Origin: Actinomadura rubteroloni
Lineage (GTDB): Bacteria > Actinomycetota > Actinomycetes > Streptosporangiales > Streptosporangiaceae
Assembly (NCBI RefSeq): GCF_002911665.1
Contig: NZ_MTBP01000003.1
Coordinates: 310,001 to 374,000 of the forward strand
Length of the DNA: 64,000 bases
Direction of reading: 5' to 3'
The number at the start of each line of letters is the position of its first letter. Positions within the stretch are counted from its first letter, which is position 1. Below the pieces are notes generated by a model. That model was not told the origin of the DNA, did not search any database, and worked only from the letters and a program-made list of their open reading frames with translations. Of the stretch, positions 1-9,261 are shown piece after piece. The position numbers were made by a program, and so were the translations under genes.

Positions 1-2
1 CG

Positions 3-593
3 GGCGAGCCGGGGTCGGGGCCGCTGATCGAGGCGGCGCTCGGGGAGATCGGGCTGACGCGGGCGGCGCTCGATCGGGTCGTGCTCACGCACTTCCATGA
101 CGACCACGCCGGGTCGGCGGCCGAGGTCGCGTCGTGGGGTGCGCCCGTCGTCGCGGGCGCGGCGGACGCGCCGGTCATCGCGGGCGCGGCCGAGGGGCCG
201 GAGCCGAACTTCACCGAGTTCGAGCGGGAACTGCACGCGCAAGTGGCGGCGGGCCTCGAACCTGCGCCGCCCGTGGCCGTGGACGTCGCGGTGCGGGACG
301 GGGACGTCCTCGCCTTCGGGGCCGAGGGGGCGCGGGTCGTCGCGACGCCCGGCCACACCGACGGCAGCGTCGCGCTGTACCTTCCGGCCGAGGAGGTGCT
401 GTTCACCGGGGACATCGCGGCTCACTTCAACGGCGACGTCATCCTCGGCGTCTTCAACCTGGACGCCGGGGTCGCGGCGGAGTCGTTCCGCCGCCTCGCC
501 GCGCTGGACACGCGCCTCGCCTGCTTCGGCCACGGCGATCCGGTCACCGACGCCGGCGGCCGCCTTCGCGCGACCGCCGACGGGCTCGCCTAG
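3..593 (+). CDS. MBL-fold metallo-hydrolase, 5' truncated
   Basis: The open frame runs in from before the window, so the N-terminus is missing. The visible part has the metallo-beta-lactamase zinc motif THFHDDHAGS (HxHxDH type), a second-site segment ATPGHTDGS, a metal-ligand segment LFTGDI and a late CFGHGDP histidine. Together these are the usual metal ligands of the glyoxalase II-like MBL superfamily, so a zinc-dependent hydrolase of a small (thio)ester or similar is expected. The substrate cannot be read from sequence. It ends 15 bp before a convergent TetR gene. Confidence 0.85.
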   Translation, partial: GEPGSGPLIEAALGEIGLTRAALDRVVLTHFHDDHAGSAAEVASWGAPVVAGAADAPVIAGAAEGPEPNFTEFERELHAQVAAGLEPAPPVAVDVAVRDGDVLAFGAEGARVVATPGHTDGSVALYLPAEEVLFTGDIAAHFNGDVILGVFNLDAGVAAESFRRLAALDTRLACFGHGDPVTDAGGRLRATADGLA

Positions 594-608
594 GCCGTCC
601 GGGCGGGC

Positions 609-1193
609 TCAGTCGCCGGCGCGTGGGGCGGTGTCGATGAAGGTGACGGCGGCGGTGCGGGCCGCGGCGGCGGCGGTCGGGTCGCCGTCCAGGCCCGCCG
701 CCACCGACGCGCCGTCGTAGAGGAGGTGCAGCTGACGGGCCAGGGCGGACGGGTCCGCCACCCCGGCCTCGGCCGCGAACCCGGTGAACAGGTCCCGCAG
801 CCAGGTGCGGTAGTGCCGGGCGGCGCGCTCGGCGGAGCTGCCCTCCGGGGACTCGGCGCACGCGCTGATGAACGGGCAGCCGTTGTAGTCCGGATGGGCG
901 AACCCCTCGGCCTGCGCGTCGAAGACGGCGAGCAGGCGGTCGCGCGGCGTCGCGCTGCCGGCGAGGTGCCGCTCGACGCGCCGCCGGACGCGGTCGTGCC
1001 GGAACTCCAGGTACGCGCGGACCAGCTCGTCCTTGCTGCCGAAGGTGTTGTAGAGCGACGCCTTCGCGACCCCGGCGTGCTCGATGATCCGGTCGATGCC
1101 GACCGTGTGGACGCCCTCGCGGTAGAACAGCTCGTTCGCGGCGGTCAGCAGGCGCTCGCGCGCGGACCTCCGGGGAGCGGACGTGCGCGTCAT
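609..1193 (-). CDS. TetR family transcriptional repressor
   Basis: A 194-aa TetR/AcrR protein. The N-terminal DNA-binding domain (about residues 10-57) contains VGIDRIIEHAGVAKASLYNT followed by FGSKDEL, a standard TetR helix-turn-helix; the C-terminal ligand domain includes a CPFISACAESPE segment. The ATG at 1193 is preferred; an in-frame ATG at 1202 sits almost on top of the GGAGAAGG ribosome site. It lies just downstream of, and on the same strand as, the MFS exporter gene. It is therefore probably co-transcribed and probably controls both through the repeat at 2479-2528. The inducer is unknown. Confidence 0.9.
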   Translation of the reverse strand: MTRTSAPRRSARERLLTAANELFYREGVHTVGIDRIIEHAGVAKASLYNTFGSKDELVRAYLEFRHDRVRRRVERHLAGSATPRDRLLAVFDAQAEGFAHPDYNGCPFISACAESPEGSSAERAARHYRTWLRDLFTGFAAEAGVADPSALARQLHLLYDGASVAAGLDGDPTAAAAARTAAVTFIDTAPRAGD

Positions 1194-1225
1194 CTCCCTC
1201 ATCCCTTCTCCGGCGGGTCGCACCA

Positions 1226-2449
1226 TTATGCGGGAGCCTGGGCCTTCGGACGGTCCAGCAGCAGGCCCACGAGCGCGACCGCCGCGAGCAGGACCACGGC
1301 GGCCCCGTACTCGCGCGCCGTCACGAGCAGCCCGCCGCCGTGCACGACGAGCACTCCCGCGATCACGGCCGGGACGCCCATCCCCAGGTAGCAGACGACG
1401 TACGCCGCCGACAGCACCCCCGCGCGCTCGTGCGGCTCGGCGAGCGGCGCGACCATCCGGATGCCGCCCTGGAAGCCGGACCCGAAGCCGAGCCCGGCGA
1501 CGGCCGTGCCGGCGAAGAACCCGGCCGTCGACCCGGCGTCGACGGCGAGGAGCGTGCCGATGACCCCGGCGATGAGCGCGCCGGTCCCGATGTACATGAC
1601 GGGGCGCACGCGCAGGTCCCGCATGAGCAGGACCGACACCGCCGCGACCCCGGCGAGCGTGAACAGCCCGAGCCCGCCGTACAGCGCCGACCGCGAGTGG
1701 ACGAGCCCCGCCGTCAGCGCGGGGCTGAGCGACCCGTAGAACCCGGCGAGCGCCCACACCGCGAACATGACCGGCGCCGCGATCGCCATCGGCCGCCGCA
1801 CCCGGCGCGGGATCCGGACCTCGGGCACCATCGCGGCGAACGCGCCGGGCTTGGCCGTGACGGTCTCGCGCAGCGCCGCCACGCCGGCGATCTGGAGCAG
1901 GAACACCGCCATCAGCATGAGGTAGATCAGGTGGGTCGGCGCGGGCAGGAACCGCACGACGAGCGCGGACGCCAGCGCCCCGGCGGCCGTCCCGAACCCG
2001 GGCGCGACCGAGTTGACGACGGTGCCGCGCGTCCGGTCGACGTCCAGCATCGCGGCCCCGATCGCGCCGACGGCGGCGCCGGTGGCGAGGCCCTGGACGA
2101 TCCGGGCGCCGATCAGCACGCCGACGTCCCCCGCGTAGGCGAAGACGACCATGGTCACGGCCTGGACGGCGAGGGCCGCGAACAGCACCGGCCGCCGCCC
2201 GACGTGGTCGGAGACGCGTCCGAAGATCAGCAGCGCGACCAGCACGGCGACCGCGTAGGCGCCGAACACGACGGTGGTCGTGATGGGGGAGAAGCCCCAG
2301 CGGGCCTGGTAGGTGGCGTAGAGCGGCGTCGGCGCGCTGGAGGACGCCAGCAGCGACACGATGATCGACGCGAGGAGCGCGAGGGCGAGCCCGGGCCGCG
2401 AACGCGTGTGCCGTGCCGGGGCGGCGGGGGACTGGACGGTTGTTTCCAC
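1226..2449 (-). CDS. MFS transporter, 12-TM exporter type
   Basis: A 407-aa major facilitator protein with about 12 hydrophobic segments. The loop 2-3 signature GRVSDHVGRRP lies at residues 77-87, and a GARIVQGLATGAAVGAIGAA segment follows, typical of drug/metabolite exporters. The start is GTG at 2449, with AGAGGA six bases upstream. The gene is first in a two-gene operon with the TetR gene at 609-1193. A perfect long inverted repeat begins about 30 bp upstream of its start, so the pair looks like a self-contained inducible efflux unit. The substrate is unknown. Confidence 0.88.
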   Translation of the reverse strand: METTVQSPAAPARHTRSRPGLALALLASIIVSLLASSSAPTPLYATYQARWGFSPITTTVVFGAYAVAVLVALLIFGRVSDHVGRRPVLFAALAVQAVTMVVFAYAGDVGVLIGARIVQGLATGAAVGAIGAAMLDVDRTRGTVVNSVAPGFGTAAGALASALVVRFLPAPTHLIYLMLMAVFLLQIAGVAALRETVTAKPGAFAAMVPEVRIPRRVRRPMAIAAPVMFAVWALAGFYGSLSPALTAGLVHSRSALYGGLGLFTLAGVAAVSVLLMRDLRVRPVMYIGTGALIAGVIGTLLAVDAGSTAGFFAGTAVAGLGFGSGFQGGIRMVAPLAEPHERAGVLSAAYVVCYLGMGVPAVIAGVLVVHGGGLLVTAREYGAAVVLLAAVALVGLLLDRPKAQAPA

Positions 2450-2478
2450 GGACGATCCTCTGCTCGGGAGCGAGTGAG

Positions 2479-2528
2479 TAGACCTGTCTGTCTATAGGCG
2501 GTCCGGCGAATATAGACAGACAGGTCTA
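2479..2528. promoter_or_regulatory. Double TetR-type operator: perfect 18-bp inverted repeat
   Basis: Bases 2479-2496 and 2511-2528 are exact reverse complements (18 bp each, 14-bp spacer). Each arm is itself a near-palindrome of form TAGAC-N6-GTCTA, the size and symmetry of a TetR dimer site. There are therefore probably two operators about 32 bp, or three helical turns, apart. A minus-strand -10-like TATAGA lies inside the proximal arm, which would let the repressor block the MFS/TetR promoter. Confidence 0.8.
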
Positions 2529-2575
2529 ATGCCGTCAATGCCCGGAATGTTCCGCAGGACCCGGTGTAAGGACCG

Positions 2576-5458
2576 TCACAGCCCCGCCCGGTGCGCCAGC
2601 GCGGCGGCCTGCGTCCGGCTCGACGCCCCGAGTTTCGCCAGGATGTTGGACACGTGGACGCTCGCGGTCTTCGGCGAGATGAACAGCGCCGCCGCGATCT
2701 CCCGGTTCCCGAGGCCGTCCGCGACGAGCTTCAGCACCTCGCGCTCCCGCGCCGTCAGCCCGCCCAGCCCGTCGGGCTCGTCGGCGGGCGCGGCGAGCCG
2801 GGCCCGCGTCCCGAGGTCGTGCAGCGCGGCGACGAGCGGGGCCGCGCCGAGGCGTTCGGCGAGCGCGAGCGCGTCCGTCCGGGCGACGCCCGCCGCGTCC
2901 CGCTCCCCGCGCGCCGCGAGCGCGCCCGCCAGCCGCCACCGCGACCGCGCCACCTCGTAGACGAACCCGTCCGGCCCGTAGCCGAAGGCCTCCGCCGACG
3001 CCCGCCACAGGTCCGGGTCGTCGTTCCCGGCGGCGCGGGCGTGCTCGGCCTCCGCGCGGGCGAGGAACGCGTCGCCCTCCACGCCCAGCCAGGCCCGCGC
3101 GGACCCGTCGAGCGTGGTCGTCGCGGCCGTCCGGGCGCGGGCGAGCAGCGCGTCCGCCGCCTCGACCGCCGCAGCGGCGGCGGCCGTGTCGCCGGACGCC
3201 CGCGCCGCCGACGCCAGCTCCGCCTGCGCCCACAGGCCCGTCGCCGCGATCCGGATCATCGCCGGGTCGCGCGGGTGGCCGCCGTCCAGCAGGACGCGGA
3301 CGTGCGCGAGCGCGCCCTCCGGATCGCCGTTCCACAGGGCGTGCTCGGCGGCCAGCCCGCGCGAGATGTAGGCGATGAGCCAGTCGTGCTCCCAGATCGG
3401 CTCCAGCCGGGCCAGCCGCTCGGCGACGGCGGGCGTGCCCCGCGCGACGTCCAGGAACAGCGCGTACGCCGACACCTGCGCCTCGAACGGCCGCGTGAAC
3501 CGGATGCCGAACCCGTCCGCCGTCCGGGCGGCCGACGTCCAGTCGCCCGAGGTGTAGTGGACGAGGAACCGCAGGCACCGCAGCGTGACCCCGTAAATGC
3601 TCCAGTCCAGGCCGTGCTCCCCGGCGAACCGCAGGTCCTCGTCGGCGGACGCGGCGGCGCCCGCCAGGTCGCCCCGGTCGAACCGCGCCCGCGCCCGGTG
3701 GAACGCGGCCCGCAGCGCCACCTGGAAGTCGTCCGCCCCGACGGCGAGGTCGCGGGCGCGGTGGAACAGCGGCTCGACGTCGGCGCCGGGGTCGCGCGGC
3801 TCGCGGTACAGGGCGAGCGAGACGAGCGCGCCCGCCTCGGCGTCGGCCGTCCCGGTCGCCCGCGCCGCCGCGATCGTCTCCTCCGCCAGCGCGGTGAGGT
3901 CCTCCTGGTCGTCGTCCCCGAGCAGGGTCCGCAGGTAGGTGGTGAGGGCCTTGGCGCGCTCGGACGTCGGCGGGTCCGGCGGCAGCAGGTCCAGCGCGGC
4001 GCGCACCTCGCGCAGCGACTCCTCATGCTGGTCCAGGTCGTCGAGATGGTAGGCCAGCCGCGTCCGGACGACCGCGACGAGCCGCCGGTCGGCCGGGTCC
4101 AGCCGCGCCAGCAGCCGCCGCAGCCGTGTCACCGACCGGCGGACGTCGCCCGCCCGCGCCGACGCCCGGACGGCCGCCAGCTCCAGTTCCGGTCGCTCCA
4201 TCCCCGCCGCCGGGACCGGGTCGGGCACCGCGTCCCACAGCGACAGAGCCCGGTCGTAGTGGTCGTGGGCCTCGTCCGGCGCCCCCATCCGCTCCGCCTC
4301 CCGGCCCGCCGCGACCGACGCCGCGAACGCCGTCGGCAGGTCGTGGGACGCGAGGCTGTGATGCGCCAGCTCGGCCTTCGCGCGCGGCCGGTCCTCACCC
4401 GCCAGCAGCGCCGCGAACGCCGCGTGCAGCCGGGCGGCCTCGCCGGGCAGCAGGTCGGCGGCGACGGCCTCGCGCAGCAGCGCGTGCCGGAACCGGTAGC
4501 CGTCGCCGTCGGGGACGAGCAGGTGGTGCGACACGATCTCGCGCAGCGCCGCGCCGACCGACGGCTCGTCCAGCCCCGACACCCGGCGCAGCAGCTCGTC
4601 GTTCACCCGCCGCTCGACCACGGCCGCGACGCGCAGGACGCGCTGCGCCTCGTCCGACAGCCGCTCCACCCGGGCCAGCAGCAGGTCGGCGAGCGCGGCG
4701 GGCAGCGTGTCGCCGTCGCGGGCCGCCGCGTGCAGCTCGGCCGCGTAGAAGGCGTTGCCCTCCGAGCGCTCGTGGATGCGGCGGGAGGCCTCGGGGTCGG
4801 CCCCGCCGAGCGAGCCGAGGAACGCGGCGGTCTCGTCCGGGCCGAACGGCCGCAGCTCGACCGACGTGACGTTCGGCAGCCGCAGCAGCTCGGCGACGAC
4901 CGGGCGCAGCGGGTGCCGCCGGTGCAGGTCGTCGGTGCGGTAGGTGCCGACCAGGCACACGCGCTCGCGGTCCAGGACGCGGCTGAGGAACGTCAGCAGG
5001 TAGCGGGTGGAACGGTCCGCCCAGTGCAGGTCCTCCAGCACGAGCAGCACCGGGCCGCGCTCGTCGCCCAGCTCGCCGAGCAGGCCGAGCGCGGCGCCGA
5101 GGAGCTGCTGGCGGCCGAGGTCGCGGGCGGCGTCCGGCGCGCCCGCCCCGTCGGGCAGCAGGCCGCGCAGGACCGGACGGTCGTCCACCGCCGCGCGCAC
5201 CTGGGGATCGGCGCGGGCGGCCGTCCACAGCGCGTCCGCCAGCGGCAGGTACGGCATGGACTCGCCCAGCTCGGCGCACTGCCCGACCAGCACGGTCGCG
5301 CCGCGCTCGCGCGCCCGCCGGGCCAGCGCCCCGACGAGATGGGACTTGCCGATCCCGGCGTCGCCGCCGACCAGGGCGATCCCGGCCGAGCCGTCGGCGG
5401 CCCGGTCCAGCGCGGACGTCAGCACGCCGAACTCCGCGGCCCTCCCGATGAGCGTCAT
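2576..5458 (-). CDS. LAL-type LuxR family regulator (AAA ATPase + HTH)
   Basis: A 960-aa protein with the large ATP-binding LuxR (LAL, MalT-like) layout. Its N-terminal P-loop is GGDAGIGKS (residues 31-39) and its Walker B is [13 protein letters not shown] long alpha-helical TPR-like middle follows, and the last 60 or so residues form a GerE/LuxR helix-turn-helix ([20 protein letters not shown], then [18 protein letters not shown]). The start [10 protein letters not shown] at 5458 matches the family; a longer in-frame start at 5515 has no family-like sequence. Such proteins are ligand- and ATP-dependent transcription activators. The target is unknown; it could be the efflux pair downstream or a distant locus. 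Confidence 0.9.
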   Translation of the reverse strand: MTLIGRAAEFGVLTSALDRAADGSAGIALVGGDAGIGKSHLVGALARRARERGATVLVGQCAELGESMPYLPLADALWTAARADPQVRAAVDDRPVLRGLLPDGAGAPDAARDLGRQQLLGAALGLLGELGDERGPVLLVLEDLHWADRSTRYLLTFLSRVLDRERVCLVGTYRTDDLHRRHPLRPVVAELLRLPNVTSVELRPFGPDETAAFLGSLGGADPEASRRIHERSEGNAFYAAELHAAARDGDTLPAALADLLLARVERLSDEAQRVLRVAAVVERRVNDELLRRVSGLDEPSVGAALREIVSHHLLVPDGDGYRFRHALLREAVAADLLPGEAARLHAAFAALLAGEDRPRAKAELAHHSLASHDLPTAFAASVAAGREAERMGAPDEAHDHYDRALSLWDAVPDPVPAAGMERPELELAAVRASARAGDVRRSVTRLRRLLARLDPADRRLVAVVRTRLAYHLDDLDQHEESLREVRAALDLLPPDPPTSERAKALTTYLRTLLGDDDQEDLTALAEETIAAARATGTADAEAGALVSLALYREPRDPGADVEPLFHRARDLAVGADDFQVALRAAFHRARARFDRGDLAGAAASADEDLRFAGEHGLDWSIYGVTLRCLRFLVHYTSGDWTSAARTADGFGIRFTRPFEAQVSAYALFLDVARGTPAVAERLARLEPIWEHDWLIAYISRGLAAEHALWNGDPEGALAHVRVLLDGGHPRDPAMIRIAATGLWAQAELASAARASGDTAAAAAAVEAADALLARARTAATTTLDGSARAWLGVEGDAFLARAEAEHARAAGNDDPDLWRASAEAFGYGPDGFVYEVARSRWRLAGALAARGERDAAGVARTDALALAERLGAAPLVAALHDLGTRARLAAPADEPDGLGGLTAREREVLKLVADGLGNREIAAALFISPKTASVHVSNILAKLGASSRTQAAALAHRAGL

Positions 5459-5527
5459 ACCACCAGTATCAACGCAAAGGGGCGAGGTCACGCTTCCGCG
5501 CGACCCCGCCCCCACGGCGCGGGAAGA

Positions 5528-6763
5528 TCAGCTCGCGAGCGCCTCGACCAGCTCCGGCTCGGCCTCGGGCTCGGGCTCCGGCTCGGGCAGGACGCGGTCG
5601 TAGGCGCGGGCGGTCTCGGCGGCGATCCGGCCCCAGCCGTAGCGCGAGCGCGCCCGGTCCACGGCGGCGATCGACCAGCCGTGCAGGGTCGTCTCGTCGG
5701 CCAGCAGCCGCCGCAGCGTCCGGCCGACCGCCGCCGGGCGGCTCGCCGGGACGTGCAGCCCGGTGATCCCGGACAGGACGCTGTCGGCGTTCGCACCCGC
5801 GGGCGTCGTCACGACCGGCACGCCGCACGCCATCGCCGCGACCGCCGTCTCCGGGACGGGCAGCGTCGGGGAGAGGTTGAGCAGCAGCCGCGCCGAGCGC
5901 AGCAGCTTGGGCAGCGCGCGGGGCGCGACCGCGCCGGCGAACTCGACGCGGTCCGCGACGTGCAGCTCCTTGGCCAGCAGGGTCAGGTGGTGGACGGCCG
6001 GGTCGGTGCCCAGTTCCTCGGCCTCCGGCCCGCCCGCGATGACCAGTTCGGCGTCCGGGAGGTGGACGAGCGCGCGGATCGCGTCCTCGGCGCCGCCGTC
6101 GTCCAGGCGGCGGGGCAGGACGAGCAGGCGCGGCCGGCCGCGGCGGGGGGCGGCGGGGCCCTCGGGGGTGAAGCGCTCGTCGTCCACGCCGAGCGGCAGG
6201 ACGCGCAGCGCGGTCCGGGGGACGCCCATCCGCGCCAGCGCCTCGGCCTCGGCGGCGTGCGCGGCGAGCACGAGCGCGGCGCTCTTGCCGAGCGTGGCCT
6301 CCATCCGCATCCGCGCCGGGTGCACCGGACGTCCGGCGCGGCGCTCCCCGGCGGCCAGCCCGTGGTAGCTGAGGACGAACGGGATCTCCAGCTCGCGGGC
6401 GACGGCGCAGGCGGCCATGCCCGCGATCCAGCCGTGGGCGTGGACGACGTCGGGCCGCGCGGCGCCGGTCCAGGCGCGGCGCAGGGCGTCGGCGAGGTCG
6501 CCGACGTGGTCCAGCTCGGCGTTCTCCTCCAGCGGCGCGGCGGGGCCCGCGTCCAGCAGCCGCAGCGCGGCGCCGGACGTCAGCCGGGAGCGGGAGCGGG
6601 CCGCGGGGTCCTGGCGGCGGGTGTAGACGGTCACGCGGTGGCCGGGGCCGCCCTCGGCGGCGGGGCGGGCGAGAGAACGGGCCAGTTCCCGGACGCGGAC
6701 GGCGGGCGTGGTGACGCCGGCGAGGTCGGCGAGGGTGACGAGCGCAACGGTGTGACGACGCAT
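5528..6763 (-). CDS. GT4 family glycosyltransferase
   Basis: A 411-aa GT-B fold glycosyltransferase, GT4-like. The N-terminal domain has PDVVHAHGWIAGMAACAVAR, the acceptor-side signature of GT4 enzymes. The C-terminal domain has RLLVLPRRLDDGGAEDAIRA and an ACGVPVVTTPAGANADSV segment that corresponds to the nucleotide-sugar binding E-x7-E region, though the second acidic position is not obvious. The ATG at 6763 has GGAGG five bases upstream. It probably transfers a sugar from an NDP-sugar to a cytosolic lipid or small-molecule acceptor. The C-terminus has an acidic Pro-Glu run. No partner genes are adjacent, so the pathway is unknown. Confidence 0.85.
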   Translation of the reverse strand: MRRHTVALVTLADLAGVTTPAVRVRELARSLARPAAEGGPGHRVTVYTRRQDPAARSRSRLTSGAALRLLDAGPAAPLEENAELDHVGDLADALRRAWTGAARPDVVHAHGWIAGMAACAVARELEIPFVLSYHGLAAGERRAGRPVHPARMRMEATLGKSAALVLAAHAAEAEALARMGVPRTALRVLPLGVDDERFTPEGPAAPRRGRPRLLVLPRRLDDGGAEDAIRALVHLPDAELVIAGGPEAEELGTDPAVHHLTLLAKELHVADRVEFAGAVAPRALPKLLRSARLLLNLSPTLPVPETAVAAMACGVPVVTTPAGANADSVLSGITGLHVPASRPAAVGRTLRRLLADETTLHGWSIAAVDRARSRYGWGRIAAETARAYDRVLPEPEPEPEAEPELVEALAS

Positions 6764-6917
6764 GAAGACCTCCGGGAATTCAGCACAGGGCGGAACCTGG
6801 AGGTATCTGCGTCTTAGACACCTGCTCGACCACCGTTTTAACCGCGCGGGCCGCCCTTGAAACATCCGGGGCGAGGAAATTCCGGAACCGGGACGCGGCG
6901 CGGGCCGTCGGACGCGC

Positions 6918-8162
6918 ATGGGAAGAGCGCGCACGACCCTGGCCGCCGCCTGCGCGGCGCTGCTCCCGCTCGCCGCGTGCGGCGTCGCGCAGGGGCAGGA
7001 ACCACGCGTCCGGAAGGGGCGGGTCCAGGCCGTCCCCGCCGTCGACCCGAAGCCGTACGCGCGGGCGGACGCGGCGTTCGGCCTCGGCCTGCTGACGGCC
7101 TGGTGCCGCGAGGACCCGCACGCGAACCTCGTCCTGTCGCCGAGCAGCCTCGCGGCGGGCCTCGGCATGGCGGCGCTCGGGGCGCGCGGCACGACCGCGC
7201 CGGCGATGGCGAGGGCGCTGCGCCTTCCGCCCGGCGACCCCGTGCCGGGCCTGGCCGCCCGCACCCGCGCCCTGCGCGGCCTGAACCGCAGCGGCGTCGC
7301 GCTCCGCGTCACCGACCAGGTCTGGGCCGACCGGCGGCTCCCGCCGTCGCCGGGCTACCTGGACCGGGTCGCGACCGCCTACGACGCCGCGCTGAAGACC
7401 CTCGACGTCCACGGCGACCCCGACGGCGCCCGCGCCGCGATCAACGACGCCGTGGCCAAGGCCACCTCGGGCCGCATCACCGGTCTGCTCGGCCCCGGGA
7501 CGGTCACCCGCGACACCGGCTGGGTCCTCACCGACGCCGTCTACCTGAAAGCGGACTGGGCCGATCGGTTCACGGCGGCAGAGACGAGCGGGGAACCGTT
7601 CACCACCGCCGCCGGCGGCACCGCGCAGGTCCGGATGATGAGCGCGCACCGCGAGATCGCCACCGCCCGGACGGGCGGCTGGACGGCCGTCGACCTGCCC
7701 TACCGGGGCGGACGCCTCAGCATGACCGCCCTGCTGCCCGACGGCCGCTCCGGCGGCTGCCCCGGCCTGGACGCCGCCCGCCTCGACCGGATCACCGCCG
7801 CGCTCGCCCCGCGCCGCGTCGACCTCGGCCTCCCGAAGACCGACCTGAAGGACCGCATCGACGCCGTCCCGCTGCTGCGCGCCGCCGGGATGGGCGAGGC
7901 GTTCGGGCCGCGCGCCGACTTCACCGGTTTGTCGCCCCGAGCGGAGGGCATCACCTTCGTCCGGCACGCCGCGACGATGCGGGTGGACGAGAAGGGCACC
8001 GAGGCCGCCGCCGCGACCGGCGCGGGGATCGGGGCCACCGCCGCCGCGCCCGTCCCTGCGCTCCGGGTAACCTTCGACCGGCCCTACGTCCTGCTCGTCC
8101 GCGACCAGGCGACGGGCGAGCCGCTGTTCCTCGCCCGCGTCGCCGACCCTTCACGCTCATGA
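6918..8162 (+). CDS. Serpin family protease inhibitor, lipoprotein
   Basis: A 414-aa serpin. A signal peptide ends in the lipobox LPLAAC (Cys21), so the mature protein should be anchored to the outside of the membrane. Serpin landmarks are in order: NLVLSPSSLAAGLGMAALGA, TGWVLTDAVYLKADW, VDLPYRGGRLSMTALLP, the hinge DEKGTEAAAATG (from residue 357) and the C-terminal signature FDRPYVLLVRD...PLFLARVADP. The conserved hinge with small residues at P12-P9 predicts a true inhibitory serpin. The reactive loop is rich in Ala, Gly and Thr, which suggests an elastase- or subtilisin-like target, but P1 cannot be fixed. Its stop overlaps the next start (ATGA). Confidence 0.9.
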   Translation: MGRARTTLAAACAALLPLAACGVAQGQEPRVRKGRVQAVPAVDPKPYARADAAFGLGLLTAWCREDPHANLVLSPSSLAAGLGMAALGARGTTAPAMARALRLPPGDPVPGLAARTRALRGLNRSGVALRVTDQVWADRRLPPSPGYLDRVATAYDAALKTLDVHGDPDGARAAINDAVAKATSGRITGLLGPGTVTRDTGWVLTDAVYLKADWADRFTAAETSGEPFTTAAGGTAQVRMMSAHREIATARTGGWTAVDLPYRGGRLSMTALLPDGRSGGCPGLDAARLDRITAALAPRRVDLGLPKTDLKDRIDAVPLLRAAGMGEAFGPRADFTGLSPRAEGITFVRHAATMRVDEKGTEAAAATGAGIGATAAAPVPALRVTFDRPYVLLVRDQATGEPLFLARVADPSRS

Positions 8163-8809
8163 AGATCTGGTACGCCGCCTACGGAAGCAACCTCTACCGC
8201 CGCCGCTTCGGCTGCTACATCGCCGGGGGCCGCCCGCCCGGCGGCGCGGTCACCTACTCCGGGTGCCGCGACCCGCGCCCGGCCGCCGCCGACCGCGCCC
8301 TCACGCTGCCCGGCGGGATCTACTTCGCGCACACCTCGCCGACCTGGGGCGGCGGGATCGCGTTCTACGACCCCGAACTGCCCGGACGCGCCGCCGCCCG
8401 CGCCTACCTGCTCACTCCCGGGCAGTTCAGCGACGTCGTCGCGCAGGAGATGCACCGTCCGGCGGGCGCCGACCTGGACCTCACCGAGGTGCTCGCCACC
8501 GGCCGCCAGACGCTCGGGCCCGGCCACTACGAGACGGTCCTGCTCGTCGGCGAGCACGAGGGCGACCCGGTGCTGACGTTCACCGCCCCGCACCCGCTGG
8601 ACGGCGCAGAGGTCAGGACGCCCACCGGCGCCTACCTGGCGATGCTCGGCCACGGCCTGCGCGAGGCGCACGCCTGGGACGCCGCCCGCGCGGGCGCCTA
8701 CCTCGCGACCCGTCCGGGCGCCGCCGGGACGTGGACGGCCCGCGACGTCGCGGCGCTGCTGAGCGTCCCGGTGCCGACGGACGAGGATGGGGTACCGTCG
8801 GCACCATGA
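8159..8809 (+). CDS. GGCT-like (gamma-glutamylcyclotransferase fold) protein
   Basis: A 216-aa protein beginning MKIWYAAYGSNL. The YGSNL motif at residues 8-12 is the hallmark of the gamma-glutamylcyclotransferase/AIG2-like fold, and GGIYFAHTSPTWGGGIAFYD and RAYLLTPGQF follow. Homologues are sometimes labelled histone deacetylase in databases; no deacetylase motif is visible here, so that label seems wrong. The start overlaps the serpin stop (ATGA) and its own stop overlaps the peroxiredoxin start (ATGA), so the three genes are translationally coupled. Substrate unknown; a role in glutathione-like or amine metabolism is only a guess. Confidence 0.7.
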   Translation: MKIWYAAYGSNLYRRRFGCYIAGGRPPGGAVTYSGCRDPRPAAADRALTLPGGIYFAHTSPTWGGGIAFYDPELPGRAAARAYLLTPGQFSDVVAQEMHRPAGADLDLTEVLATGRQTLGPGHYETVLLVGEHEGDPVLTFTAPHPLDGAEVRTPTGAYLAMLGHGLREAHAWDAARAGAYLATRPGAAGTWTARDVAALLSVPVPTDEDGVPSAP

Positions 8810-9258
8810 AGATCGGCGACATCGTCGAGGACTTCGCGCTCCCCGACCAGGACGGCACGCCCCGGACCCTGTCCGGCCTGCTCGAAGACGGGCCGGTGGT
8901 GCTGTTCTTCTACCCGGCCGCGATGACGCCCGGCTGCACCGCCGAGGCCTGCCGGTTCCGCGACCTGGTCGCCGAGCTGGCCGAACTCGGTGCGCACCCG
9001 GTCGGGATCAGCGCCGACGAGGTGAACCGGCAGAAGGAGTTCGACGACAAGCACCGGCTCGGCTATCCGCTGCTGTCGGACCCGTCCGGCGAGGTCCGCG
9101 CCCGGTTCGGCGTCAAGCGCGGCCTCGCGCTCGCCCCGACCAAGCGGCAGACGTTCGTCCTCGACACCGACCGGCGCGTCGTGGAGATCGTCAAGAGCGA
9201 GATCCGGATGAACGTCCACGCCGACCGCGCGCTCGCCGCGCTGCGCGCCCTGGCCTGA
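8806..9258 (+). CDS. bcp: Peroxiredoxin, BCP/PrxQ type
   Basis: A 150-aa thioredoxin-fold peroxiredoxin. The peroxidatic cysteine Cys44 lies in FFYPAAMTPGCTAEACRFRD and a second cysteine, Cys49, sits five residues later. That spacing is typical of PrxQ/BCP enzymes that form an intramolecular disulfide. It should reduce H2O2 and organic peroxides using thioredoxin. The ATG at 8806 overlaps the stop of the upstream gene; a TACCGT box (TANNNT type) 7 bp before the start could also give a leaderless transcript. It ends 3 bp before a convergent hydrolase gene. Confidence 0.92.
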   Translation: MKIGDIVEDFALPDQDGTPRTLSGLLEDGPVVLFFYPAAMTPGCTAEACRFRDLVAELAELGAHPVGISADEVNRQKEFDDKHRLGYPLLSDPSGEVRARFGVKRGLALAPTKRQTFVLDTDRRVVEIVKSEIRMNVHADRALAALRALA

Positions 9259-9261
9259 CCG

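Noticed and set aside
2591-6817. A 1408-codon open frame on the plus strand across the LAL and glycosyltransferase genes
   Set aside because: It is the antisense shadow of two real minus-strand genes; its product is Arg/Gln/Gly-rich with no domain.
8159-8809. Histone deacetylase label for the MKIWYAAYGSNL protein
   Set aside because: No deacetylase zinc-site motifs are visible; YGSNL near the N-terminus points to the GGCT-like fold.
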